This document shows positions 51,474 to 60,385 of a stretch of DNA of 64,000 bases, in pieces (within the stretch, counting starts at the first letter, position 1; every line of letters starts with the position of its first letter). The stretch is from assembly GCA_934307695.1 (NCBI GenBank), contig CAKRCS010000007.1, positions 1 through 64,000 of the forward strand, in the 5' to 3' direction. The position numbers and the translations under genes are program-made. The stretch is from an uncultured Agathobacter sp. GTDB lineage: Bacteria > Bacillota > Clostridia > Lachnospirales > Lachnospiraceae. Under the pieces are notes generated by a model. It did no database searches and was not told the origin of the DNA. It saw only the letters and a program-made list of their open reading frames with translations.

Positions 51474-52533
51474 ATTGCTGATTCATCCGGGTGAGACGAT
51501 TGCGGATGTATTGGAACAGCGTGGCATTTCGCAGGCGGAGCTGGCGGTTCGGACAGGAGTTTCTGCCGCTTATGTAAGCAATGTCATAGCCGGGAAAAAG
51601 GGAATTTCTGCTAAATTTGCATTGGCGCTCGAATATGCGCTGGGAGTCTCAAAGTCCTTCTGGATCAACCTTCAGGCAAATTATGACGTTGAATTATTAG
51701 AAGTGGATGAGCGAAATACCATAAGCGATGAAGAAAAAAAGGCGCGGAAATCATTGAAGGATATTGTTGGATATCTGCAGGAGCTTGGCAGGTTATCTTC
51801 CCTCGAAAAGACAAACGAATCGATACTTTCTCTGAGAAGATTTCTCCAGATCAGCAATCTTGCCAATCTAAAGGATGTGGTTCCCGGTGCGGTATTTCAA
51901 CTATATAAAAAAGGGGAAACAGATGCTTATGCGTTGGGGGCATGGATACGGATGTGTCAGGTTCTCGGAGAAGAAAGCGACGTAGAAACACGGTTTGAAC
52001 TGTCGAAGCTTGATATGCTCGTACATGAACTCAAGGGCGTAATGCTGGACAAGGGCGCAGATGTACAAGAAGAACTGCAAAGAATTTTTGCAGATTATGG
52101 AATCGATTTCTATATCGTAAGGAGTTTTCCGGGAGTACCGGTACTGGGCTATGTCTCTGTAAAGCAGGACGACACTTATCTGTTAGTTCTGACGATAAGA
52201 AATGCTTACGCGGATGCTTTCTGGATGTCGCTTTTTCACGAACTGGGACATATTGTAAATGGCGATGTGAGCAAAAATACTGGCTATATTGATTCCGGGG
52301 AGGACGAACGGAAGGAGGCTGCCGCAGATGCGTTTGCACGCGATATGCTGATATCAAAGCACGATTATCGGGTATTTGTGGAGCAGCAGTCTTTTGATAT
52401 AGAGACAATTCGGAGATTCGCATCCACACAGTATGTCATGCCCTATATTGTTGTCAAAAGATTACAGGAGGATCAGAAGCTGGAGCAGGATTCATTCGAT
52501 GGAGATAGACCTATCTACGATTGGAGCAAATAA
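51442..52533 (+). CDS. HigA antitoxin fused to an ImmA-like metallopeptidase
   Basis: ATG 51442 (GTG 51433 is possible). The 363-residue product begins with the HigA helix-turn-helix (IHPGETIADVLEQRGISQAELAVRTGVSAAYVSNVIAGKKGIS) and ends with an M78/ImmA zinc peptidase, HELGHIVNG near residue 268 with ADAFARDMLI after it. HigA represses the operon and neutralises HigB; the peptidase part may turn over the antitoxin or a phage repressor. Such fusions are common in Firmicute toxin-antitoxin loci. Confidence 0.88.
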   Translation: MGAKKTGISRELLIHPGETIADVLEQRGISQAELAVRTGVSAAYVSNVIAGKKGISAKFALALEYALGVSKSFWINLQANYDVELLEVDERNTISDEEKKARKSLKDIVGYLQELGRLSSLEKTNESILSLRRFLQISNLANLKDVVPGAVFQLYKKGETDAYALGAWIRMCQVLGEESDVETRFELSKLDMLVHELKGVMLDKGADVQEELQRIFADYGIDFYIVRSFPGVPVLGYVSVKQDDTYLLVLTIRNAYADAFWMSLFHELGHIVNGDVSKNTGYIDSGEDERKEAAADAFARDMLISKHDYRVFVEQQSFDIETIRRFASTQYVMPYIVVKRLQEDQKLEQDSFDGDRPIYDWSK

Positions 52534-52545
52534 TTTGTGCAAGAC

Positions 52546-52572
52546 AGCCCCGGACAATTCAAGTCCGGGGCT
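52546..52572. terminator. hairpin between higA and hcp
   Basis: AGCCCCGGAC pairs with GTCCGGGGCT, seven-base loop, between two convergent genes. It is the inverted twin of 51007-51033. Confidence 0.75.
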
Positions 52573-52593
52573 GAAGATACACTTGCGTGCTTT

Positions 52594-54132
52594 TTATCTA
52601 TTTAAGATCTTAGCAAGGTCTGCCTCCGGGGAGGAGATCGGTGCAATGTGGTAGGTGTCGACCAGAACCTGAAGCACATTCGGCGAGATAAATGCCGGGA
52701 GGGATGGACCGAGCAGGATATTCTGGATACCCAGATGGAAAAGGGTAAGCAGAATACATACTGCCTTCTGCTCATACCAGGACAGGATCATGGACAGAGG
52801 CAGATCGTTGACACCACACTCAAACGCATTTGCCAGCGCAACAGCCACCTGGATGGCACCGTATGCATCGTTACACTGTCCCATATCAAGAATGCGCGGG
52901 AATGGACCGATGTTTCCGAGCTGCAAGTCGTTAAAACGGTATTTTCCGCAGGCAAGCGTAAGGATAATGGAATCCTCCGGAGTCTGTTTTACAAAATCCG
53001 TGTAATAGTTGCGCCCCGGCTTGGCACCGTCACATCCTGCAACCAGGAAAAAGTGCTTGATTGCTCCGGCTTTTACCGCCTCAACGATCGTCTGTGCGTT
53101 GGAAAGGATCGTATCTCGCCCAAAGCCTGTCATGACGGTATTTCCGCCGTTGATTCCGGCAAATTCCGTATCATGATCATAACCGCCGAGCGCAAGCGCC
53201 TTTTCGATAACCGGTGTAAAATCTTTTTCTTCCCCGATATGGACGATCTCCGGGTAGGATACAACCTCTGTGGTAAATACGCGGTCGCTGTAACTGCTCT
53301 TTGGCGGCATGAGACAGTTGGTGGTGTAGACGATCGGCGCCGGAATATCAGCAAATTCCTTCTGCTGATTTTGCCATGCCGTACCGAAATTCCCCTTCAA
53401 ATGTGGATATTTCTTAAGCTCCGGATAGCCGTGTGCCGGGAGCATCTCCCCGTGTGTGTAGATGTTGATCCCCTTGTCCCGGGTCTGTTCCAAAAGCTGT
53501 TTCAGATCGTACAGATCATGCCCGGTAATGACGATAAAAGGACCTTTTTCAACGGTGAGCGGAACCTCCGTAGGAACTGGATTGCCATAGGTTTTGGTAT
53601 TCGCTTCATCCAGGAGCGCCATGCACTGCAGATTGACCTCGCCGACCTTCAACACGACCGGAAGAAGCTCATCCATACCGCTGTCGGAGCCGACTGCGCG
53701 CAGCACCTCATAGAAAAAGGCGTTAACCGTGTCATCGGTGTAGCCAAGCACCGCAGCGTGATATGCGTAGGCTGCCATTCCACGGACACCGAACAGGATG
53801 AGGGATTTAAGAGAACGGATATCTTCCTCCGCATCCCATACCCGCTTCATATCATAATTGCGGCTGTCGCCGGATGCAGCGTGTACGTCAGCAATGAGCT
53901 TGGTGATCGTTTCCTTGTTGAAATTCACATTTGTGATCGTGGTAAAAAGTGACTTTACGATCAGCTCGTCATATTGTGGCTGGCGCTCCTTCTGCGCGAG
54001 GACGATGATCGCACCGGTCAAAACATCCTGTAAATTGGCAATTTCCGGTGTCTTTCCGCATACGCCGCTTTTGGTGCAGCCACTGCAGCCTGCGGTCTGT
54101 TCACACTGAAAACAAAACATCTGGTTTTCCAT
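52594..54132 (-). CDS. hcp: hydroxylamine reductase (hybrid cluster protein)
   Basis: A 512-residue hybrid-cluster protein. N-terminal cysteines C7, C10, C19 and C25 (FCFQCEQTAGCSGCTKSGVC) hold a cubane cluster as in anaerobe class enzymes. The hybrid cluster ligands fall in GHDLYDLKQLLEQ, TNCLMPPKSSY, AGCDGAKPGRNYYTDF and the later PFRILDMGQCND/GVNDLPLS regions. It reduces hydroxylamine or acts as NO reductase in nitrosative stress. Single gene, divergent from a Crp/Fnr regulator that probably controls it. Confidence 0.97.
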   Translation of the reverse strand: MENQMFCFQCEQTAGCSGCTKSGVCGKTPEIANLQDVLTGAIIVLAQKERQPQYDELIVKSLFTTITNVNFNKETITKLIADVHAASGDSRNYDMKRVWDAEEDIRSLKSLILFGVRGMAAYAYHAAVLGYTDDTVNAFFYEVLRAVGSDSGMDELLPVVLKVGEVNLQCMALLDEANTKTYGNPVPTEVPLTVEKGPFIVITGHDLYDLKQLLEQTRDKGINIYTHGEMLPAHGYPELKKYPHLKGNFGTAWQNQQKEFADIPAPIVYTTNCLMPPKSSYSDRVFTTEVVSYPEIVHIGEEKDFTPVIEKALALGGYDHDTEFAGINGGNTVMTGFGRDTILSNAQTIVEAVKAGAIKHFFLVAGCDGAKPGRNYYTDFVKQTPEDSIILTLACGKYRFNDLQLGNIGPFPRILDMGQCNDAYGAIQVAVALANAFECGVNDLPLSMILSWYEQKAVCILLTLFHLGIQNILLGPSLPAFISPNVLQVLVDTYHIAPISSPEADLAKILNR

Positions 54133-54234
54133 CTTTAAAATCTCCTTTTTGAATAAATTTTTATTTTTTTCGGATTAAGTCCGATTTCTCTCTCGTTCAC
54201 AAGACACATTCTAAATGGATTTTTAAAATTGTTC

Positions 54235-54250
54235 TGTTGCTATGGCAACA
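54235..54250. promoter_or_regulatory. Crp/Fnr-type palindrome between hcp and its regulator
   Basis: TGTTGC-TATG-GCAACA, a perfect 6+4+6 palindrome in the divergent intergenic region, fitting a Crp/Fnr dimer site. Confidence 0.6.
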
Positions 54251-54314
54251 ATTTTTGCATACAATAATTGGGAAAGAAATCCGATGGAATTGACGGAGCG
54301 ACAGGAGTATCATT

Positions 54315-55004
54315 ATGAAGGAAAAACGCATGGAAAGTGCATATACAGAAGCGATTGCAAACTGCCGTTTGTTTAATAACATACCCAAAGAGAAATTGGA
54401 CGAGCTGATTTCCTTCCTGCATGGACATATCCGATCCTATCAGAAGGGCGAGACGATCGTCCGGCTGGGCGATCCGTTTTCCTATGCGGGGATCGTGCTC
54501 GAAGGAAAAGTGGAGGTATCTTACACAAACAATCACTATGACAAATTCAACGTGAATCACTTTGCTCCATCTGAGATTTTCGGGGAGGCACTCGCCCTAA
54601 AGCGGATCTCATACAGCCCGATACAGGTACAGGCGTTGTCGGACAGCCGGATCTTGTTTGTGGATCTAAGCTATGTGCTGGTTTCCGAGGAAAGGTGCTG
54701 TGATGCGTGCGGCTTTTTACACCAGCTTCTGCTCAATCTTACAAGCAGAATGGCAGACCAGAATGTATTTTCCAACCTGAAGCTGCGCATTTTGAGCCAG
54801 AAATCGCTCCGGGACCGGATCTTTGTCTACCTCGGAAGCATCCAGCCGGACGAGCAGGGGGTACGGCATGTTCCTTTCTCGCAGACTGCGCTTGCAGAGT
54901 TCTTGTGCGTCAACCGCAGCGCACTCTCGCGGGAACTCGGCAGAATGCAGGACGAAAACCTGCTTTTGATCCGCGGCAGCGAATATACGCTTTTATCCCA
55001 ATAG
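54315..55004 (+). CDS. Crp/Fnr-family regulator, HcpR-like by context
   Basis: A 229-residue protein with an N-terminal cyclic-nucleotide-type beta roll (LISFLHGHIRSYQKGETIVRLGD, GKVEVSY) and a C-terminal winged helix (FSQTALAEFLCVNRSALSRELGRM). There is no N-terminal Fnr iron-sulfur cysteine set. The divergent position to hcp is that of HcpR-like nitrosative stress sensors. A truncated fold-back element starts 18 bases after its stop. Confidence 0.88.
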   Translation: MKEKRMESAYTEAIANCRLFNNIPKEKLDELISFLHGHIRSYQKGETIVRLGDPFSYAGIVLEGKVEVSYTNNHYDKFNVNHFAPSEIFGEALALKRISYSPIQVQALSDSRILFVDLSYVLVSEERCCDACGFLHQLLLNLTSRMADQNVFSNLKLRILSQKSLRDRIFVYLGSIQPDEQGVRHVPFSQTALAEFLCVNRSALSRELGRMQDENLLLIRGSEYTLLSQ

Positions 55005-55021
55005 ATATTTCATAGCCCTCC

Positions 55022-55200
55022 CGCCGCCCGACTGTCCGTGACAGAAAGACTTGCACGCAAGAAGAACACAAAAGTTCTCGAATTGCAAAGTCTTTCTGCC
55101 ACGAACCGTCGGGCTGGAGTGCTCAAACCTATAAAAGACAGAACTCATAAATAAACCGCCGGACGGTTATTAGAATTTCACAATTTGCGGTGGTGCTTTC
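55022..55200. mobile_element. fold-back element, truncated copy 3
   Basis: From CGCCCGACTGTCCGTGACAG the sequence matches the middle of copies 1 and 2, lacks about 120 bases of the centre, then follows the right arm to GGTGGTGCTTTC at 55200. The outer left arm is missing. Confidence 0.75.
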
Positions 55201-55204
55201 AATA

Positions 55205-55684
55205 ATGCCGGCGCAGGAGTTCGGCAACGCCTATTCCCTATTTGTATCACAGAATTATGGGGCAAAAAAAGACGAGCGCATCCGGAGAGGAAGCCGCATA
55301 TCCTTTGTTGCATCTGCGGTATTTTGTGTGATAATCTCCGCACTAATCTTCATCTTTGCAGACCGTCTGATGGGAATTTTTGTAGATGCGACAGAGTATA
55401 TGGTTATCGCGGAAGGTGCCAGATATTTAAGGATCGAAGGTGTGATGTATGTGGGAATCGGAGTGCTGTTTTTGTGGTACGGATATTTCCGCGGTATCAA
55501 CCGTCCGCAGATTTCACTGGTTCTGACAGTTGTTTCGCTCGGAACGAGAGTCGTGCTCTCATATATATTTGCACCACATACGCCGCTCGGCGTGGTGGCG
55601 ATCTGGCTGGCGATCCCGATCGGGTGGGTACTTGCAGATATTGTCGGATGGATTTTTTACAGGAGGGATAGGAAATGGCGATAG
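55205..55684 (+). pseudogene. MATE-family efflux protein, C-terminal part only
   Basis: MPAQEFGNAYSLFVSQNYGAKKDERI and the membrane segments after it are the second half of a MATE transporter; roughly the first 240-270 residues are missing. The frame starts in the end of the fold-back element, which evidently replaced the 5' part. A GTG at 55190 inside the element could start a short product, but it would not be a complete transporter. The AraC gene begins within its last codons. Confidence 0.75.
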
Positions 55685-56643
55685 CAGAACAGGCGCATAC
55701 CAGAATATTTGGCTGTAAAGCAAAAGCCCCGCTTCATTACGCGGTGTGTGGACAGCTTCTAAGCCCGGCGGGATTTCTCCACCACCGCCGCAATTTTGCA
55801 TACCATGTTCTGATCTTAGTGACAGAGGGAACCTTGTTTATCCATGCAAACAATGCCCCGCATAAGGTTGGTGCGGGGCAGTATATTTTCTTAAGGGCAG
55901 GAGAGGAGCACTTCGGGGAACGCCCATCGGAGGGAAAGCTATCCTATCTGTGGGTACATTTTCAAGCGGATACGCCGATGGAAGAACTAAGAGGCAAGAT
56001 AGTGCCGGAACCAGCCCCGGCTCCATTGCAAGCTCCAGCTCTACTGCAAGCACCAGCTCCACTGCAAGCAACGACTGCTGGGCTGGCAGGCGTGCCGACT
56101 CACGCCGCAGAGGAAGCGTACATGTATCAGTTTCCGGAAACCGGACATCTGCCCGATATGGGGCGCGCAGCGCAGCTTTTTCGTCAGTTGATGGATGTCT
56201 CCTTCGAGGAGGGGGCATATACACAGAATATGTCCGACTATGCGATGAGCCTGCTTCTGATGGAGATTTCAAGAGGATATGCACAGCCGGCAGGAGCGCC
56301 GGACAAGCTGCCGGAGGCGGTAATATCTGCACGGGAATGGATCAAAAACCACTATTACCATCCGTTCGAGGTTTCGGAGCTGGCAGAGATCTTAGGCTAT
56401 CGCGCCGATTATCTGTCATCGCTGTTCAAGCGGCAGATGGGAGTGTCAATCGTGCGATACGCGAACCAGATCCGTATCCGGACAGCCAGGACACTGCTTT
56501 CCAACTATGACGTAACCATAAAAGAAGCCGCATATTCCTGCGGCTTCTCAGATGAAAAATATTTTATGAAGGTTTTTAAACAGATGGAGGGAATCACCCC
56601 CGCCCAGTATCGCAGCTCCTTTAACCGAAGGAACGTGAACTAA
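55675..56643 (+). CDS. AraC-family regulator with expanded Pro/Ala/Gln linker
   Basis: A 322-residue regulator: cupin-like sugar-sensing N-terminus (FAYHVLILVTEGTLFIHANN), a low-complexity linker at 112-132 made of PAPLQ/APALLQ units, and the double helix-turn-helix at about 225-320 (FEVSELAEILGYRADYLSSLFKRQMG, then CGFSDEKYFMKVFKQMEGITPAQYR). Convergent with the GH127 gene 24 bases away, so an arabinose-related ligand is possible. AGGAGG is at 55661-55667. Confidence 0.9.
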   Translation: MAIAEQAHTRIFGCKAKAPLHYAVCGQLLSPAGFLHHRRNFAYHVLILVTEGTLFIHANNAPHKVGAGQYIFLRAGEEHFGERPSEGKLSYLWVHFQADTPMEELRGKIVPEPAPAPLQAPALLQAPAPLQATTAGLAGVPTHAAEEAYMYQFPETGHLPDMGRAAQLFRQLMDVSFEEGAYTQNMSDYAMSLLLMEISRGYAQPAGAPDKLPEAVISAREWIKNHYYHPFEVSELAEILGYRADYLSSLFKRQMGVSIVRYANQIRIRTARTLLSNYDVTIKEAAYSCGFSDEKYFMKVFKQMEGITPAQYRSSFNRRNVN

Positions 56644-56667
56644 CACCGGGCATGAGATGAAGCCCGA

Positions 56668-58455
56668 TTATCTTTTGGTGAAGTATACCGTGTAAGTCTC
56701 ATCCGCAATATCGTAGATCGGAACGAACTCAAAGTTTTCCGGCTGGTTGATCGTGCGGTAGGTCGTCTGCTTCCACGGGAAAGTCTCGTAGGTGTGCTCG
56801 GTCGTATACATAAGCGCGCTGCACGGATCATCATTTTCCATAACGATGCCGCGATCCTTGTCCGTAAGTCCAGCAAGAACGATCGGTCCCTCGGAAAATG
56901 CAACCATATTTGGCATATCCGGAAATGTGGAGGTAGTCAGCGCTGCAGGGAAATAAAGGTTGATCGTGTCATCTGACCATATCCGGTCAAGCTCCAGGTA
57001 TCCGTTTTGAACCGTAAGCTCTTTTTGTTCTTCATTGTTGATGGAAAGAACCGGTGAACCCTGAATCCATGCAGGAACGCGGAGCGCAACGGTAAACAGC
57101 TCCGGGGTAGCTGCCTTGACGTTTAACTTGATGTACCAGCGGTTCATGCGGCTGTCATCATGCTCATCAAAGAAAGCTCCGTCGTTGTAATATTTCATAT
57201 CAACGCTCTGGGTTACGGTGACATTTTCGCTGCGGCGGTAGGAAGAATTGATGTACTGCGCAACAACGAGACGGTTTGCAGCAGCATCCTCATACCAGCA
57301 GAGCGACGGATAAATAGTATGTGCCTGAACGGTGGTTCCGTGGCAGCACCAGAAATCCTTTGTCTTGCTTCCCCACTTCTTCACGCTGCCGAATTTCATC
57401 GGTAAGAAATAGGCTGGCATTCCGGTGGATTTATTCTGCTGTGCAAGGAATCCGTTGTAGAGATTCTTCTCAATGTAATCCAGATAAACCGTATCTCCGG
57501 TAAAACGGAACAGGTAATCAGCCAGCCGCACCATATTGTATACTGTACAAAATTCCTGCGTGCGGTCGCCGGCAAACATGCCTAACTTGTGCGGCGGAAT
57601 CCAGAATTCTCCGGAATTTTGACCACCTGTGCAAAAAGCCTCACGATCATCGACGGCACATTTCCAGAAGCTCTCCACAAGTGTAAGCCATGACGTATCT
57701 CCGGTTGCCTCATACATCTGTGCGGCACCATGCGCCCAAGGGATACTTGCGTTGGCATGGCAGTTGGATAACGGATCAATGCCGTTGGACAGCTTTTTGT
57801 AAATGGATGGATGCGAATATCGGTTTGCCAGTGTCAGGTATACCTCATCACCTGTGAGACGATAGAGACCAGCCCACACTTCGAGCATTCCGCCCTCCTC
57901 GCCGCTGTATACTGCGTGAGGATTTTTCTCCTGCATGGCAGCAGTCCAGTCCAGATACCAGTCTGCGGCGCTGCGGAGAATGGAAAGCGCAGTGGTATTT
58001 TCCGTGTACAAAGCGCAGTGGTAAAGACCAAGCAGCGTCTTGTGAAGCGTATACTGCGGTGACCAGACATATTGATTTTTTTCGAGCTTTTCAAAATACT
58101 TCTCAGGGATCGGACCGATCCAGCGTCCGCCGTTTAACTCCTGACAGCGTGCAAGCTCGTCCACAACAAAGTCGAGCTTTGCCTTCAGCGCAAGGTCGTT
58201 ATTCTGGACAACTGTTGCGGCAGCAGCGGACATCCAGTGACCGAGAAAATGTCCACGAAGCTGACAGGTAGGAGACTCCCAGCCGAGATGCATTTCGGTA
58301 ACATCGCGGTCGGTGCGGATGCCGGCCTCCAGATAAAAGTTCTGTAAAAGGTTTTCTGTCTTAAGCTCCATCAGATATGCCCGGTTGAGGTCTGCGCGCT
58401 CCTTGAAAAGACCGGGAAGCAGATGAGCCTGTTCCATAGAAATTTGTTTTAACAT
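56668..58455 (-). CDS. GH127 beta-L-arabinofuranosidase
   Basis: ATG 58455 is preferred to GTG 58467 because AAAGGGTGG is correctly spaced for it. The 595-residue protein matches GH127 (HypBA1-type). The zinc-thiolate site is complete: E301 and C303 (TQEFC), C370 and C371 (DFWCCHG), with E283 as probable acid/base; the first cysteine of the pair is the expected nucleophile. No signal peptide, so it acts on imported beta-L-arabinooligosaccharides from plant glycoproteins. Confidence 0.92.
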   Translation of the reverse strand: MLKQISMEQAHLLPGLFKERADLNRAYLMELKTENLLQNFYLEAGIRTDRDVTEMHLGWESPTCQLRGHFLGHWMSAAAATVVQNNDLALKAKLDFVVDELARCQELNGGRWIGPIPEKYFEKLEKNQYVWSPQYTLHKTLLGLYHCALYTENTTALSILRSAADWYLDWTAAMQEKNPHAVYSGEEGGMLEVWAGLYRLTGDEVYLTLANRYSHPSIYKKLSNGIDPLSNCHANASIPWAHGAAQMYEATGDTSWLTLVESFWKCAVDDREAFCTGGQNSGEFWIPPHKLGMFAGDRTQEFCTVYNMVRLADYLFRFTGDTVYLDYIEKNLYNGFLAQQNKSTGMPAYFLPMKFGSVKKWGSKTKDFWCCHGTTVQAHTIYPSLCWYEDAAANRLVVAQYINSSYRRSENVTVTQSVDMKYYNDGAFFDEHDDSRMNRWYIKLNVKAATPELFTVALRVPAWIQGSPVLSINNEEQKELTVQNGYLELDRIWSDDTINLYFPAALTTSTFPDMPNMVAFSEGPIVLAGLTDKDRGIVMENDDPCSALMYTTEHTYETFPWKQTTYRTINQPENFEFVPIYDIADETYTVYFTKR

Positions 58456-58625
58456 GTGTTGTACCACCCTTTCGTTTTGTACCTTCTGATGATTTTATTA
58501 TAAACACCCCGGCACAGACTGTAAGTAGACAAAAGGCAAAAAAGGTAGAAATTTCTTTGATAAGCGCGCATTAAGTGCTATGATAAGCAAAAGAAAATCT
58601 ATGAGCATGGGGAGGAAAATAACCT

Positions 58626-58832
58626 ATGGACGATTACAGCATCGCAAATACGACAAAGGAAGAACGTATCGCATTGATCCGGCAGTGGCTTCCAGACGAT
58701 GACGGGCTTGACGACAGCGAGGGCATGGATCTGTGGGATATTTATGCGGATTACATCAACGGCAAGCGTGAGATCGCGGAGATCAATGCGCAGATGTCCG
58801 GCACCTTTTATACCGAGGAAGAGCTGCAGTAG
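58626..58832 (+). CDS. small acidic hypothetical protein (68 aa)
   Basis: Sixty-eight residues, strongly acidic (DDDGLDDSEGMDLWDIYADY), predicted helical, no known domain. A TTGATA/TATGAT promoter near 58558-58585 and GGGGAGG site support expression. It may form a unit with the zinc-ribbon gene 85 bases downstream. Confidence 0.65.
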   Translation: MDDYSIANTTKEERIALIRQWLPDDDGLDDSEGMDLWDIYADYINGKREIAEINAQMSGTFYTEEELQ

Positions 58833-58917
58833 ACTGCATAGCGGAAAATATAATTGCAGGAAACGCGTATGCGGTCGAATACTATTTTGCAGAGAATGAA
58901 TGAAAAGAGGAAAAGCT

Positions 58918-59187
58918 ATGTTTTATGTACCGGATGGCACACAGATGTGTGGATATTATGAATGCAAGGAATGCGGGAATCGTTTTTTATCGCTTAAGAT
59001 CGGACCTACGCTCGTCTGCCCGTACTGCGGCGAGGAGCCGGATATGGAGATCGGACCGGATGAGGAGATGCCGAAGGTTGTTGAAACCGCAAAGCTGCTT
59101 CAGGTTGTAAACGGCGAGGAAGAAGTCGAAAAAATGGATACACTGCTGTCACTTGCCATAACCGGAGGGGACTATGAATGGATATAA
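58918..59187 (+). CDS. small zinc-ribbon protein (89 aa)
   Basis: ATG 58918 with AAGAGGA before it. CKECG near residue 16 and CPYCG near residue 35 make a single zinc ribbon, followed by an acidic helical C-terminus. The short protein may bind a nucleic acid or protein partner. Function unknown. Confidence 0.65.
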   Translation: MFYVPDGTQMCGYYECKECGNRFLSLKIGPTLVCPYCGEEPDMEIGPDEEMPKVVETAKLLQVVNGEEEVEKMDTLLSLAITGGDYEWI

Positions 59188-59315
59188 ATCCCCTATGCAA
59201 ACAGCATTTTAGGGGAACTCAATTACCACTTGATAGCATTTTGCGATTGCTTTCTTATAATGGAATTAAATCTGAACGATCGTCGGGTTACAAATAGAAA
59301 AAGGAGAAAACAACT

Positions 59316-59420
59316 ATGTTTAGTATGCCTGCCGTTTCTGGGCGCACAGGGAGTAAAAGAGTTAATGAGCAGATATGCGCGGGGATAAATCTTGAAGTAA
59401 AATGCGTTAAGCATGATTAG
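59316..59420 (+). CDS. possible small protein (34 aa)
   Basis: ATG 59316 follows AAAGGAG and a TATAAT box lies about 60 bases upstream. The frame (MFSMPAVSGRTGSKRVNEQ...) ends 13 bases before the acylphosphatase start, so it could be a leader peptide or a small protein. No homology recognised. Confidence 0.35.
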   Translation: MFSMPAVSGRTGSKRVNEQICAGINLEVKCVKHD

Positions 59421-59433
59421 CAGGAGGTTTCGG

Positions 59434-59721
59434 ATGGCTGAGTACGACGAGCATGTAATTCGCAAAAGAATCCGTGTATATGGTGATGTGCAGGGCGTTG
59501 GGTTCCGCTACCGTGCGGAGCATGCCGCCGGCTTAGTCGGGGCGACCGGATGGGTACAAAACGAGCCGGACGGTTCCGTCCTCATGGAGATCCAGGGAAC
59601 CGAAAAGCAGATTGATGAAGTCTTCGTGATGATCAACCGTGGCACATATATCACGATCACCGGGATGGACGCAAAATGCATCCCAGTGGAAGAAAGCGAG
59701 TATGGTTTCAGAAGGAGATAA
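59434..59721 (+). CDS. acyP: acylphosphatase
   Basis: ATG 59434 after AGGAGG. A 95-residue acylphosphatase: VYGDVQGVGFRYRAEHAA contains the catalytic arginine loop, and GWVQNEPDGSVLMEIQG contains the catalytic asparagine. It hydrolyses carboxyl-phosphate bonds such as acetyl phosphate in the cytosol. Confidence 0.93.
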   Translation: MAEYDEHVIRKRIRVYGDVQGVGFRYRAEHAAGLVGATGWVQNEPDGSVLMEIQGTEKQIDEVFVMINRGTYITITGMDAKCIPVEESEYGFRRR

Positions 59722-59843
59722 AAATGAGTCCTGTTAAGGGCTTTTTGCAATGAGTAGAGTTTGGCATAAATTGTTATAGATTTTTGGGAAAATAGAAAAT
59801 ATAATAAATTAAAGCATAGATTGGTGAAAGGGGTATATAGCCT

Positions 59844-60050
59844 ATGAGTACAGCAAAGCAAATGGTTATGAACGAGCTTTTGAATGTATCAGATGATGTA
59901 CAGGATGAATTTGAAGTCTTGGAAAGTTTATATAAATTGATGAAGTTAGAGCAGAGTAGAAAATCAGCAGTAGAAGAAGGCACTCTTACAACAGAAGAGG
60001 TGAGGGCGCACTTTGCAAGAAAACATGAGAAAGACAGGGTACTCGTATGA
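59844..60050 (+). CDS. antitoxin of the ParE-type pair
   Basis: Sixty-eight residues, helical and charged (MSTAKQMVMNELLNVSDDVQDEFEVLESLYKL), with a C-terminal TTEEVRAHFARKH toxin-binding-like tail. Overlaps the toxin start by four bases, the normal order for antitoxin and toxin. The family is not certain; it is shorter than Phd/RelB members. Confidence 0.75.
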   Translation: MSTAKQMVMNELLNVSDDVQDEFEVLESLYKLMKLEQSRKSAVEEGTLTTEEVRAHFARKHEKDRVLV

Positions 60051-60346
60051 GAGTGCGCTGGACACGTCCTGCTTTAAAAGACCTTGATGACATAGAAAAT
60101 TACATTGCATTAGATGATGCTGGCAGAGCAGCAAACTTTATTGATAAACTGATCGATTTGGGGGAATCATTAGAATTTGACTGGGAGAGAGGAACACAGG
60201 CAAAGTGGACGAAGGACACACGAATAAGAGAAATTTATTATCATAATTACACGATTATATACGAGATTATGGAAGATGAAATACAGATCCATGAAGTACA
60301 TAATAGTGCAAAAATGATTCGACATTTTAACAGTAGTTTAACTTAG
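60047..60346 (+). CDS. ParE/RelE-superfamily toxin
   Basis: Ninety-nine residues: RWTRPALKDLDDIENYIALDD and REIYYHNYTIIYEIMEDEIQIHEVHNSAKM are the helical hairpin and the strand core of ParE-type toxins, which poison gyrase or act as RNA interferases. Coupled to the antitoxin and closed by a terminator at its stop codon. AT-rich, likely acquired. Confidence 0.85.
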   Translation: MRVRWTRPALKDLDDIENYIALDDAGRAANFIDKLIDLGESLEFDWERGTQAKWTKDTRIREIYYHNYTIIYEIMEDEIQIHEVHNSAKMIRHFNSSLT

Positions 60347-60376
60347 GGACAGCACATGTGTGGCTGTCCTTTTTTT
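60346..60376 (+). terminator. terminator of the toxin-antitoxin unit
   Basis: GGACAGC pairs with GCTGTCC around ACATGTGTG, followed by a long T-run. Confidence 0.8.
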
Positions 60377-60385
60377 ACCTTATAA

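Noticed and set aside
52648-53952. 434-codon open frame on the plus strand
   Set aside because: It lies entirely antisense to hcp, has no ribosome binding site, and its composition mirrors the third-codon bias of hcp.
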